Below are positions 16,292 through 23,559 of a stretch of 43,490 nt of DNA, piece by piece. Positions within the stretch are counted from its first letter, which is position 1. Every line of letters begins with the position of its first letter. The translations under genes were made by a program, and so were the position numbers. A model generated the notes under the pieces. It was given only the letters and a program-made list of their open reading frames with translations. It had not been told where the DNA came from and ran no database searches. Source of the DNA: an uncultured Limosilactobacillus sp. (GTDB taxonomy: Bacteria > Bacillota > Bacilli > Lactobacillales > Lactobacillaceae); contig NZ_CAKPXS010000008.1 of NCBI RefSeq assembly GCF_934202235.1, forward strand, positions 1 to 43,490, read 5' to 3'.

Positions 16292-17206
16292 TTACTTTCT
16301 GCGATGCGTGTGCACGAAATACAATATCACCATTAACAGGATCAGTGCCCCGGTCAGCAGGATCGTGTCAACCCAGGCCAGGTGCCGGTTGGCTAACGGC
16401 AGGTAGGTGTTCATCCCGTAAAAGCCGGAAACGATCGGTGGGATGGCCAAGACTAATGACCAGACGGTGAGAAACATCATCGTGTCATTCAGGCGGTTAT
16501 TTAACAGGTTGCCAAACGACTCCGCGGTTTCGCTCAGTTCATCACTGACGACGTCAAACATCGCCTGGCACTGCTTAAATTCGACCAGTGTGTCAGCCAG
16601 CTGCTGGCTAATCTGTTGGGTGCGTTCCGGTTGGGTACCAAAAAATTGCCGCAGGATCCCCTGTAATTCCTGCATGGCGACCAGGTTGCTCCCGGTGGCC
16701 GCGCGAAGATAAATCAGCCGCGTCCTAAGCAGGGATAAGCGGTCCAGCCGCCGGTTAGTAATCCGGTAATTGAGCTGTTGGTTAGACAAGCGGTCTGTCC
16801 GCGCAATAATGTCGTCCAGTGCGCTGAAGTACGGTTGCAAAACCCGGTTAATAATCCGCAGGATGGGCTCACTCACCTGCCCCGTTGGGTTGACCGGCAT
16901 GTGAGCAAACATCCACCGCTGGTTGCGGACGTGGCTGACGGTGACTAAGACCTGATCGTTGAAGGCCAGACACAGGGGGCTCGTCCGCTGTTGCTGGTTA
17001 TTGGGTCCACTGACCACCCGTAAAACTAGTAAGGCACAATGGGCCACCATGTCGGCTGCCGCCCGCGGTTGCTCGTGCCGGTCTAACAAGTAATTCTTAA
17101 ACTTTGTCGGAAAATGGTACTTAGCAACGACGGTGGTCACCTCTTCCGGGTTCGGCGTCACCAATTCCACCCAGGTGTAGTGCTGAAAAGCTCGCTCTTT
17201 AATCAT
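16292..17206 (-). CDS. corA: CorA family divalent cation transporter
   Basis: The 304-residue protein has a long cytoplasmic N-terminal domain rich in helices (residues 1-240) and two C-terminal membrane helices. The first ends in the diagnostic YGMN motif (PPIVSGFYGMNTYLPL), which forms the selectivity loop of CorA Mg/Co channels. Length agrees with the family. It starts 9 nt after the stop of the His-rich gene upstream, with GGGG before the ATG, so the two are co-transcribed; the His-rich partner may be related to metal handling (inference). The loop after GMN reads TYLPLANR and lacks the common MPE motif, as in several Gram-positive forms, so the transported ion is uncertain. Confidence 0.9.
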   Translation of the reverse strand: MIKERAFQHYTWVELVTPNPEEVTTVVAKYHFPTKFKNYLLDRHEQPRAAADMVAHCALLVLRVVSGPNNQQQRTSPLCLAFNDQVLVTVSHVRNQRWMFAHMPVNPTGQVSEPILRIINRVLQPYFSALDDIIARTDRLSNQQLNYRITNRRLDRLSLLRTRLIYLRAATGSNLVAMQELQGILRQFFGTQPERTQQISQQLADTLVEFKQCQAMFDVVSDELSETAESFGNLLNNRLNDTMMFLTVWSLVLAIPPIVSGFYGMNTYLPLANRHLAWVDTILLTGALILLMVILYFVHTHRRK

Positions 17207-17215
17207 TGACGACCC

Positions 17216-18622
17216 CTAGGCTAGCTGTAAGCGGCCGAGCGCGTGTTCAACGTGGTGCTGGTCACTGGATGGCGCCTTTTCAAAGGCCACGCCGTACTTC
17301 TCAGCGTGACGGGCAGCCAACTTGACTGCCTTGCCATCAACCCCGTCTTCACAAACAATGGCGGTATCCACCTGACGCAGGGCCTGCTTCAGCTTACTCG
17401 ACGTCACGTTTTGCGGACGCGAGGCGTCCAGGCCGTAGAAGACACCGTGGTGGTCGGCCATTACTTCGCGCAGTGGTCCCCATTGTTTTGGCTTGGCACT
17501 GATCACCAGCACTTTTCGCTGGTGCAAGTCGAAATGAGGATCAACTGGTTTGGTAGCGGCTGGCTGCGCTGCCGACTGCGGCGTCGATGTCTGTTGCGGC
17601 TGGTCGGCGTGATGATCATTGACCGTTTCGCCTTCGTAAGCCCAGCGCAGGGTCCCGGAGGCAGCATCGCGCATCCCGTGACCGTGGTCATAGTAGGCAA
17701 AGTCAATTGGCATCCCCGCGTGGAGGCCGAGCTTGCCATAGCGCTTCGGGTCGATTAGCAATGTCGCCCCTTCTTCGGCGTCCAGCGGTGAATCACCGTT
17801 CTGCGTTTCGCTGATCTGGAACATCTTCGTCCCGGCCACTTCGCGCAGTGGTGCCCGCCGGAGAACCTGGATTGGTCGGCCATCGTGCTGTACCTTCAGT
17901 TTCTTGATGATCGGCGCTAAGCCGGCACCGTGGCGTTCGCCTAGTTCGACCACGTCGCCATCTTCCAGCTCATATGGGAGGGCGTGGAGGACCCGTTCGG
18001 AGTAATACTGGCGGTTGATCATCGCCCCGCTGAGCTTGCGGTGAACGACGTAACGATTGTCAGCCGCCAGCTCGGCTTCGGTCGGCTCCGCTGGTTGGTC
18101 ACTAGTCGTTGCTGATGTGGGTTTTGCCGTGGCCGGCTGCTTTTCCGTTTCCGGCTGTTCTCCCTTAGCCGACTCATCGTCGCTGACCTGGGTCAACGGG
18201 GTGCTCTCTCCCTGATTGGCGACATTATTCAATGACTTATCCAGCAACGAGGCAAACTCGCCACTGACCTGCTTCGGCATCTTTTCGCCGGGGTGGTCAA
18301 CTAATTCGTGCGTCCGCCGGTGGTGCTGCCCCTGATGGTCTTCATGGTGGCCACCTTCCGTCCCTGCTTGGTGGTGTTCATCCTCGCGACGCCGCCGCAT
18401 CCGGAAACGGTGACTTCCCTGCTGACGATCATCATCCCGGTGGTGATGGTGGCGGTGGTTCCAGTCTTCATCCCCGTCACCGACTGCCCAGTCATCGACC
18501 GGCTGCAGGCGGTTCAGCAGCCGCAAAATCATCGTCAAACTCCGCTGGGTTTGCTTGAGACTGGCGGGATCGTCACTGGTGTGTTTTAGTAATTCCATTA
18601 ATTCATTGCGGTAATCATACAT
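17216..18622 (-). CDS. His-rich protein with a C-terminal DUF2325-like domain
   Basis: The protein has 468 residues from ATG 18622, chosen for GGGAGGG 6 nt upstream. Residues 1-45 form a helical start. Residues 55-110 are low complexity and hold 15 His with many Arg, Asp and Glu (for example HRHHHH at 56-61). Residues 135-190 are a Pro/Thr/Gln/Glu linker. Residues 190-335 form a beta-rich domain, and a second linker follows (338-365). Residues 368-455 (KVLVISAKPKQWGPLREVM..HHGVFYGLDASR..LKQALRQVDTAIVCEDGVDG) resemble DUF2325, an alpha/beta nucleotide-like fold of unknown role. No signal peptide or membrane helix is visible. Linked to corA, so a role in metal sensing or storage is possible but unproven. 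Confidence 0.8.
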   Translation of the reverse strand: MYDYRNELMELLKHTSDDPASLKQTQRSLTMILRLLNRLQPVDDWAVGDGDEDWNHRHHHHRDDDRQQGSHRFRMRRRREDEHHQAGTEGGHHEDHQGQHHRRTHELVDHPGEKMPKQVSGEFASLLDKSLNNVANQGESTPLTQVSDDESAKGEQPETEKQPATAKPTSATTSDQPAEPTEAELAADNRYVVHRKLSGAMINRQYYSERVLHALPYELEDGDVVELGERHGAGLAPIIKKLKVQHDGRPIQVLRRAPLREVAGTKMFQISETQNGDSPLDAEEGATLLIDPKRYGKLGLHAGMPIDFAYYDHGHGMRDAASGTLRWAYEGETVNDHHADQPQQTSTPQSAAQPAATKPVDPHFDLHQRKVLVISAKPKQWGPLREVMADHHGVFYGLDASRPQNVTSSKLKQALRQVDTAIVCEDGVDGKAVKLAARHAEKYGVAFEKAPSSDQHHVEHALGRLQLA

Positions 18623-18720
18623 TGTGGACCCTCCCAAATTTATTTCTGGTCCTATTGTAACAGTTTCCACCACCCAAACCGTGATAGAAAGGCCGCGATT
18701 GACAAAAAAGATGTAAATAT

Positions 18721-18753
18721 AAAAAAAGCAGGGTTGGCATGCACCCAACCCTG
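18721..18753 (-). terminator. Terminator of the toxin-antitoxin operon
   Basis: A perfect 9-bp stem (CAGGGTTGG 18729-18737 with CCAACCCTG 18745-18753) is followed on the minus strand by CTTTTTTT and lies about 10 nt after the toxin stop. Confidence 0.88.
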
Positions 18754-18763
18754 TCGTACTGAT

Positions 18764-19132
18764 TTAACCAACAATATCATTAACGTACTGTTGCAATTGT
18801 TTGAGCACCGCGGGCGAAAGATGGTTGACTACTGTCCCGTGACGTGATTGAAAATCGAAATTTTGCAACTGCCATAAGACCACATACCCTTTGACACCCG
18901 TACCATTGCTCCCATTAATTAACAATGGGAGGTAGCGAGGATTATTATGACGGTCAACAGTCGTAATGGGAAAACCGACAAACATTCCCGTTGCCTGACT
19001 ATAAGCATCCGTACTCATCACCACGTAATGTCGCCGGATATTACCTTGCCGGGGATTATGGCCCCCCATTTCGTGACCAGCGTGTGGTTCAGCATCCGCG
19101 ATTATCACATTGCCCTTGTGTGGCATCCTCAT
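18764..19132 (-). CDS. MazF/PemK-like toxin (putative mRNA endoribonuclease)
   Basis: The 122-residue protein shows the MazF/PemK fold pattern: KGNVIIADAEPHAGHEMGGHNPRQ (the first strand and Gly-rich loop), HYVVMSTDAYSQATGMFVGFPITT (core strands, with the usual A-Y-N/S-x-x-T-G), and VVLWQLQNFDF with a C-terminal helix (LSPAVLKQLQQYVNDIVG). The family cleaves mRNA and is held in check by an AbrB-fold antitoxin. Here the antitoxin gene lies 35 nt upstream on the same strand. AAGGA lies about 12 nt before the ATG, a weak site that would keep toxin output below antitoxin output. A shorter start at 19126 is possible. Cleavage specificity is not predictable. Confidence 0.86.
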   Translation of the reverse strand: MRMPHKGNVIIADAEPHAGHEMGGHNPRQGNIRRHYVVMSTDAYSQATGMFVGFPITTVDRHNNPRYLPLLINGSNGTGVKGYVVLWQLQNFDFQSRHGTVVNHLSPAVLKQLQQYVNDIVG

Positions 19133-19167
19133 TAGTCCAATCTTTCCTTACCAACTGGCTTAACCGG

Positions 19168-19374
19168 CTACAAAGCGGGATCTTCTGCCATGTCCCTTTG
19201 GTAATCGTATTCTTGCCACTCTTTAGTAGCAAAAACATTTTGATGCTTCTGGACTGGTGTGAAGACAATCGTGGTTCCCACATTGGCGACCTCATATTCG
19301 ACAGCTACCGTCTTAATTTCTTCCGGTACCATCAAGATTTTTGAGTCCCCTAATCTTCGCAACTTAACCCTCAT
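19168..19374 (-). CDS. MazE-like antitoxin, AbrB/SpoVT fold
   Basis: The 68-residue protein begins MRVKLRRLGDSKILMVPEEIK, the DNA-binding swapped-hairpin pattern of AbrB/MazE proteins (strand-G-x-S-strand-P-x-E). The C-terminal half (about residues 40-68, NVFATKEWQEYDYQRDMAEDP) is acidic and likely disordered, fitting a toxin-wrapping tail. GGAGGT lies 7 nt before the ATG, far stronger than the toxin's site. A 23-bp palindrome just upstream is the probable autoregulatory operator. Confidence 0.84.
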   Translation of the reverse strand: MRVKLRRLGDSKILMVPEEIKTVAVEYEVANVGTTIVFTPVQKHQNVFATKEWQEYDYQRDMAEDPAL

Positions 19375-19390
19375 AAACTGCCACCTCCGT

Positions 19391-19423
19391 TAATATATAC
19401 ATAGTATATATTACACGAGATAA
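19391..19423 (-). promoter_or_regulatory. Promoter and palindromic operator of the toxin-antitoxin operon
   Basis: A perfect inverted repeat with 10-bp arms, TAATATATAC/GTATATATTA (19391-19400 and 19404-19413), has a 3-nt centre. It covers a TATACT -10 box on the minus strand, with a weak TTGGTA -35 box 16 nt upstream. This is the arrangement expected for repression by the antitoxin or by the toxin-antitoxin complex. Confidence 0.7.
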
Positions 19424-19430
19424 TTACCAA

Positions 19431-19458
19431 CAAAAAAGCAGCGGCATAACCGCTGCTT
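19431..19458 (-). terminator. Terminator of valS
   Basis: A perfect 9-bp stem (AAGCAGCGG 19436-19444 with CCGCTGCTT 19450-19458) with a 5-nt loop is followed on the minus strand by a T run. It lies 15 nt past the valS stop. Confidence 0.9.
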
Positions 19459-19472
19459 CTCATTAATTTTAC

Positions 19473-22130
19473 TTAGGCATTTTTCAGACTTGCTAGACGG
19501 TCCTTGGCCGCGGCCAGCTTATCTTGCCATTCAACGGCCTTCTGCTTTTCGGCGTTAACGACCTTTTCCGGGGCGTTGGCGACGAACTTCTTGTTGGCCA
19601 GCTTCTTGGCAGAGCGGTCAACTTCCTTCTGCAGCTTGGCAATTTCCTTTTCCATCCGTTGTCGTTCCTCATCCAGGTCGACCAGTTCGGCCATCGGGAT
19701 GAAGACTTCGGCGTTGGTAATCACTGCCGACATTGCCAGCTTTGGCGCCGTCAGGTTAGCGTCCAACTTGATCTCGCTGGTGTTGCAGAACCGTTGGATG
19801 TAGTCCTGGTTATTGGCAAAGATCTTGGCTACTCCATCGTTAGCCGGCTTGATCAGCAGTTCGACCGGCTTGGATAACGGGGCGTTGGCCTCGTTCCGGA
19901 TGTTCCGGACAGCGGTGATCAACTCGATCAGGCGGTCCATCTGGACTTCGGCGTCCGGGTTAGCCAGTTCATCATGGGTCGTCGGGTAGTCGGCAACCAT
20001 GATTGATTGACCCTTGTGCGGCATTGATTGCCACAGCTCTTCGGTCGCAAACGGCATGATCGGGTGGATCAGCCGTAGCGTCTGGTCAAGGACGTAGGCT
20101 AGGATGTCACGGGTAGCGGCCTTTTCTTCAGCTGTCCCGTTGTTGAGCGTTTCCTTGGTTAATTCAATGTACCAGTCACAGAGGTCGTTCCAGATGAAGT
20201 TGTACATTGCCCGGCCAGCTTCACCAAATTCGAACTTCTCAAACTGTTCGTTGACCTGCTTGACCGTCGCGTTGAGCTTGCTCAAGATCCAGCGGTCGGC
20301 CAGGTTCCACTTGCTTTCGTCCGGCAGGACCGGCTTGGTATCGTCAGCCAGGTTCATGATCACGTACCGGCTAGCGTTCCAAATCTTGTTGATGAAGTTC
20401 CAGGCCGCGTCCATCTTCTTGTAGGAGAAGCGGATGTCCTGACCCGGCGTCGAGCCGTTAGTCAGGAACCAACGGAGGGCGTCGACCCCGTACTTGTCGA
20501 TGACGTCCATCGGGTCAATCCCGTTGCCCAGCGACTTACTCATCTTCCGGCCCTGTTCGTCACGGATCAGCCCGTGGAGGATGACGTTACGGAACGGTGC
20601 CTTACCGGTAAACTGGAGACTTTGGAAGATCATCCGGGAAACCCAGAAGAAGATGATGTCGTAGCCGGTCACCAGGGTGCTGGTCGGGAAGTAACGCTTG
20701 AAGTCGGCGGCGTTAGTGTCTGGCCAGCCCATCGTGGTGAACGGCCAGAGGGCACTGGAGAACCAGGTATCGAGGACGTCGGGATCTTGTTCCCAGTTTT
20801 CCGCATCTTTTGGTGCTTCCATGCCAACATAAGTTTCGCCGGTCTGTTTATTGTACCAGGCCGGAATCTGGTGACCCCACCACAGCTGACGGGAGATGAC
20901 CCAGTCGTGGGCGTTTTCCATCCACTGTTCAAAGGTGTGTTCAAACCGCTTCGGCACGAAGTTGACCGCATCGTCGGTCTTCTGGTTGTCGAGGGCAGCC
21001 TGAGCCAATGGCTTCATCTTGACGAACCACTGGGTCGACAGGCGGGCTTCCACCTGCACCCCGGTCCGTTCGGAGTGCCCAACGGAGTGGACAATTGGTT
21101 CAACCTTCAGCAGGTAACCACCCTCGTCGAGGTCGTGGACAATCGCCTTGCGGGCAGTAAAGCGGTCCATCCCCTGGTACTTACCACCGTTTTCGTTGAG
21201 CGTGGCGTCTTCGTTAAAGGTGTTCAGCTCTGGCAGGTTGTGGCGCTTCCCGACGAGGAAGTCGTTCGGGTCGTGGGCTGGCGTAATCTTCACCATCCCG
21301 GTCCCGAAGTCCGGGGTCACGTAGTCGTCGGCGATGATTTCAATCTCACGGTCAACTAATGGCACACGGATGTGCTTACCAACCAGGTCCTTGTAGCGTT
21401 CATCCTTCGGGTTCACCGCCACCGCTTCGTCCCCGAACATCGTTTCTGGCCGGGTCGTCGCAATTTCGATGTAGTCCTTGCCGTTGAAGGTTGTCCCGTC
21501 GGTGAATGGATACTTAACGTGGTAGAAAGCGCCCTTGTCATCCTTGTGAATCACTTCGATGTCGGACAGGGCTGTCCGCGCTTGCGGATCCCAGTTGATG
21601 ATGTAAGTACCGCGGTAAATCAGGCCCTTCTTGTACATGTCAACGAAGACCTTGCGTACCGCCTTGTTCAGCCCTTCGTCCAGGGTGAACCGTTCACGGT
21701 CGTAGTCCACGGAAATCCCCATCTTGGCCCACTGCTTGTGGATGATGTCGGCGTATTCGTCCTTCCAGTCCCAGACTTGTTGGACAAACTTTTCGCGCCC
21801 CAGGTCGTAACGGGAAATCCCCTGCTTACGTAACCGGGCTTCCACCTTGGCCTGGGTAGCAATCCCGGCGTGGTCCATTCCTGGAACCCAGAGGGTGTCG
21901 TAACCCTGCATCCGCTTACGACGGATAATGATATCCTGCAGCGTCGTGTCCCAGGCGTGCCCTAGGTGGAGCTTCCCGGTAACGTTCGGCGGCGGGATCA
22001 CGATTGAGTACGGGTGTGCTTTCTTATCGCCACTTGGTTTGAAAAGACCTTCGTCGATCCACCACTGGTAGCGGCCGCTTTCAACCGCTTGCGGATCGTA
22101 CTTGGTCGACATTGATTTCTTGTCTGCCAT
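19473..22130 (-). CDS. valS: Valyl-tRNA synthetase
   Basis: The enzyme charges tRNA-Val. It has 886 residues from ATG 22130 (or 22133), chosen because GGAGG lies 7 nt upstream; a reading from 22193 has no site. The class I signatures are present: PPPNVTGKLHLGHAW (HIGH motif, about residues 48-62) and GRKMSKSLGN (KMSKS loop). A C-terminal coiled-coil arm (RQRMEKEIAKLQKEVDRSAKKL and following) is typical of ValRS. The editing domain region (EIATTRPETMFGDEAVAVNP) is intact. Expression should be controlled by the T-box at 22656-22886, but an unusual spacer of about 525 nt with repeat modules lies between the T-box terminator and the start codon. Confidence 0.97.
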   Translation of the reverse strand: MADKKSMSTKYDPQAVESGRYQWWIDEGLFKPSGDKKAHPYSIVIPPPNVTGKLHLGHAWDTTLQDIIIRRKRMQGYDTLWVPGMDHAGIATQAKVEARLRKQGISRYDLGREKFVQQVWDWKDEYADIIHKQWAKMGISVDYDRERFTLDEGLNKAVRKVFVDMYKKGLIYRGTYIINWDPQARTALSDIEVIHKDDKGAFYHVKYPFTDGTTFNGKDYIEIATTRPETMFGDEAVAVNPKDERYKDLVGKHIRVPLVDREIEIIADDYVTPDFGTGMVKITPAHDPNDFLVGKRHNLPELNTFNEDATLNENGGKYQGMDRFTARKAIVHDLDEGGYLLKVEPIVHSVGHSERTGVQVEARLSTQWFVKMKPLAQAALDNQKTDDAVNFVPKRFEHTFEQWMENAHDWVISRQLWWGHQIPAWYNKQTGETYVGMEAPKDAENWEQDPDVLDTWFSSALWPFTTMGWPDTNAADFKRYFPTSTLVTGYDIIFFWVSRMIFQSLQFTGKAPFRNVILHGLIRDEQGRKMSKSLGNGIDPMDVIDKYGVDALRWFLTNGSTPGQDIRFSYKKMDAAWNFINKIWNASRYVIMNLADDTKPVLPDESKWNLADRWILSKLNATVKQVNEQFEKFEFGEAGRAMYNFIWNDLCDWYIELTKETLNNGTAEEKAATRDILAYVLDQTLRLIHPIMPFATEELWQSMPHKGQSIMVADYPTTHDELANPDAEVQMDRLIELITAVRNIRNEANAPLSKPVELLIKPANDGVAKIFANNQDYIQRFCNTSEIKLDANLTAPKLAMSAVITNAEVFIPMAELVDLDEERQRMEKEIAKLQKEVDRSAKKLANKKFVANAPEKVVNAEKQKAVEWQDKLAAAKDRLASLKNA

Positions 22131-22200
22131 CATAAATCCTCCAATTCTGCTTGCACTTGTTAATTCGTTGACGAAGAGAAACTCAGTTTGCAACTCTGTA

Positions 22201-22632
22201 TTGGCTTATGGGGCTGGAACGCCGTGGACACAACTTCAAGCCAAGCGTTGCTTGTCTTGAAGGGTGGTCTTATCGTAAGCTCAGTTACACTTCGCTAACG
22301 ACAATTTCACGGCTGAGCCCCAGCCAATACTCAGACTTAATCAAACAAGGTCTAAACTTGAAAACCACCAGCCGGTCTCATTGGCGATATTTGTCCCTGG
22401 TCAAGACCTCACTTTGAATACAAACTGGGTTGGCTTCAAGTAGTGGCTGACGCGTTCCAGACCAGATACTAGTGAAACCTTCAGGATGCAGTGACCTGTC
22501 AATTGCGACAAGTGCCAGGCATGCTCAGTAGCGACATTAGTATTAGCGCGGGCCAACGGCCAAGCTTAGACTAAGGTTCAGCTTTGAGACCAATTCAATT
22601 GGGCTCAAAGTGGACCCGCTACGTTCCAGCAT
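22201..22632. repeat. Hairpin-rich repeat region between the valS T-box and valS
   Basis: Three related modules are visible. Each joins a CTGGAACG box to a stem-loop. Module A (minus): box 22629-22622, stem CTTTGAG/CTCAAAG 22582-22610 with inner CAATT/AATTG. Module B (minus): box 22460-22453, imperfect stem 22412-22440. Module C (plus, inverted): box 22214-22221, stem CTTCAAG/CTTGAAG 22234-22262 with inner CAAGC/GCTTG. In addition TTGGCT (22201-22206) can pair with AGCCAA (22322-22327). The stretch has no supported gene. It may be a dispersed repeat or mobile-element remnant, or a structured leader; sequence alone cannot decide. Confidence 0.6.
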
Positions 22633-22655
22633 GCAAATGGCACCAGCAATTGACT

Positions 22656-22886
22656 AAACAAAAAGCCCGTCCTATCAATAATAGGACGAGCTAACTCGCG
22701 GTACCACCTAACTTGGGTCTAACAACCCCGCTTGAAGTTGGTAACGGAGGGCCACTCCGCGATCGCCTACTATTAGTTCAGCGACCGAACTCGCGAGCTA
22801 CTTTTCCCGCGACCGACTGACACCCTTGCAGCAAACGGGTGCTCTCTAAACAGCCGGTCAGCGTTTCTTCTCGGTCAACGTTTAAT
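22656..22886 (-). promoter_or_regulatory. T-box riboswitch leader of valS
   Basis: On the minus strand the conserved T-box sequence AGGTGGTACCGCG (22709-22697) is followed by a terminator with a perfect-length 12-bp stem (22692-22681 with 22675-22664, one wobble) and TTTTTGTTT. Upstream lies a long structured stem I region with GACCGAGAAG and an AGAGAG bulge-like element. Uncharged tRNA-Val is expected to pair with a Val specifier codon and the T-box bulge and so allow read-through into valS. I could not place the specifier codon with certainty. The leader begins a few bases after the promoter -10 at 22893. Confidence 0.92.
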
Positions 22887-22892
22887 GTCTAA

Positions 22893-22921
22893 ATGTTAAT
22901 CAACTTTCCCCCGTCCGTCAA
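22893..22921 (-). promoter_or_regulatory. Promoter of the valS T-box transcript
   Basis: On the minus strand TTGACG (22921-22916) and TAACAT (22898-22893) are separated by 17 nt. The -35 lies directly after the tpx stop codon. Transcription would start near 22886, just before the T-box stem I. Confidence 0.75.
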
Positions 22922-22924
22922 GAC

Positions 22925-23422
22925 CTACTTTTTCAGCTGGTCTAAAACGTGGAGTGCTGCCAGGTAGTCTGGTTCATGAGTTTGTTCCTTGACGACCTGC
23001 TCGTAGATAATCTTGCCGTTCTCATCCATGATGATGATTGAACGGGCCAGCTGGGCCTCGTCCGGAATCAGGAGCTTCAGCGCGTAGCCAAAGGACTGTT
23101 CGTAATCGGACATCAATTGAATGTGGTCGAGCCCCGCCGCAGCGCACCAGCCGCGTTGTTCAGCGACGGTATTGGTGGAAACGGTGATGAAGTTCACCTC
23201 TGGATAATCTTCCATCGCCCGGTTAAACTTCCGCGTCTGCATGCTGCAAACTGGGGTATTAATGTTCGGTACGACGCTAAACAGCGTCACCTTGCCAAAT
23301 AATTCCCGTGTCTTAACCCGCTGGTTATCCTTGTCGAATAACTTGAAGTGCGGAATATCCTCACCCACCTTCGGCAAATCGCCGACGGTTGACAGCGGCT
23401 GACCTTTGAACGTTACTTCCAC
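22925..23422 (-). CDS. tpx: Thiol peroxidase (atypical 2-Cys peroxiredoxin, Tpx)
   Basis: The protein reduces hydrogen peroxide and organic peroxides with thioredoxin. It has 165 residues from a GTG at 23422, preferred because AAGGAG lies 9 nt upstream and the following sequence EVTFKGQPLSTVGDLP is the family's N-terminus; longer readings have no site and no family match. The peroxidatic Cys59 sits in VVPNINTPVCSMQTRKF (the T-x-x-C motif) and the resolving Cys93 in RGWCAAAG. Single gene, same strand as valS and thiI. A small palindrome ATTAAA-N-TTTAAT (23478-23490) lies upstream and loosely resembles a PerR-type site, but the match is weak. Confidence 0.94.
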   Translation of the reverse strand: MEVTFKGQPLSTVGDLPKVGEDIPHFKLFDKDNQRVKTRELFGKVTLFSVVPNINTPVCSMQTRKFNRAMEDYPEVNFITVSTNTVAEQRGWCAAAGLDHIQLMSDYEQSFGYALKLLIPDEAQLARSIIIMDENGKIIYEQVVKEQTHEPDYLAALHVLDQLKK

Positions 23423-23559
23423 GAGCAAACACTCCTTTCGGTAAGCGACTAGTGGCCTGCTCTCACCACTAGCTCTCATTAAATTTTAATCTGAGATTAC
23501 TCTAAGGATAACATAATTTACCGACCAGAACCAGGCGAATGTGGCCCCTTCGTTGCTAA

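Noticed and set aside
18623..18748. N-terminal extension of the His-rich protein
   Set aside because: The added 42 residues begin within the toxin-antitoxin terminator and lack a ribosome binding site; ATG 18622 has GGGAGGG.
20574..21833. Long plus-strand frames of 261 and 153 codons inside valS
   Set aside because: They are antisense to a fully conserved valyl-tRNA synthetase and arise from its GC-rich third positions.
22208..22417. 69-codon open frame (plus) between the T-box and valS
   Set aside because: It runs through hairpin repeat modules, opposes valS transcription, lacks a ribosome binding site and has a composition of low-complexity Ser/Leu that follows from the repeat.
23478..23490. 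PerR-like site upstream of tpx
   Set aside because: The palindrome ATTAAA-N-TTTAAT only loosely fits the PerR consensus and is likely in an AT-rich stretch by chance.
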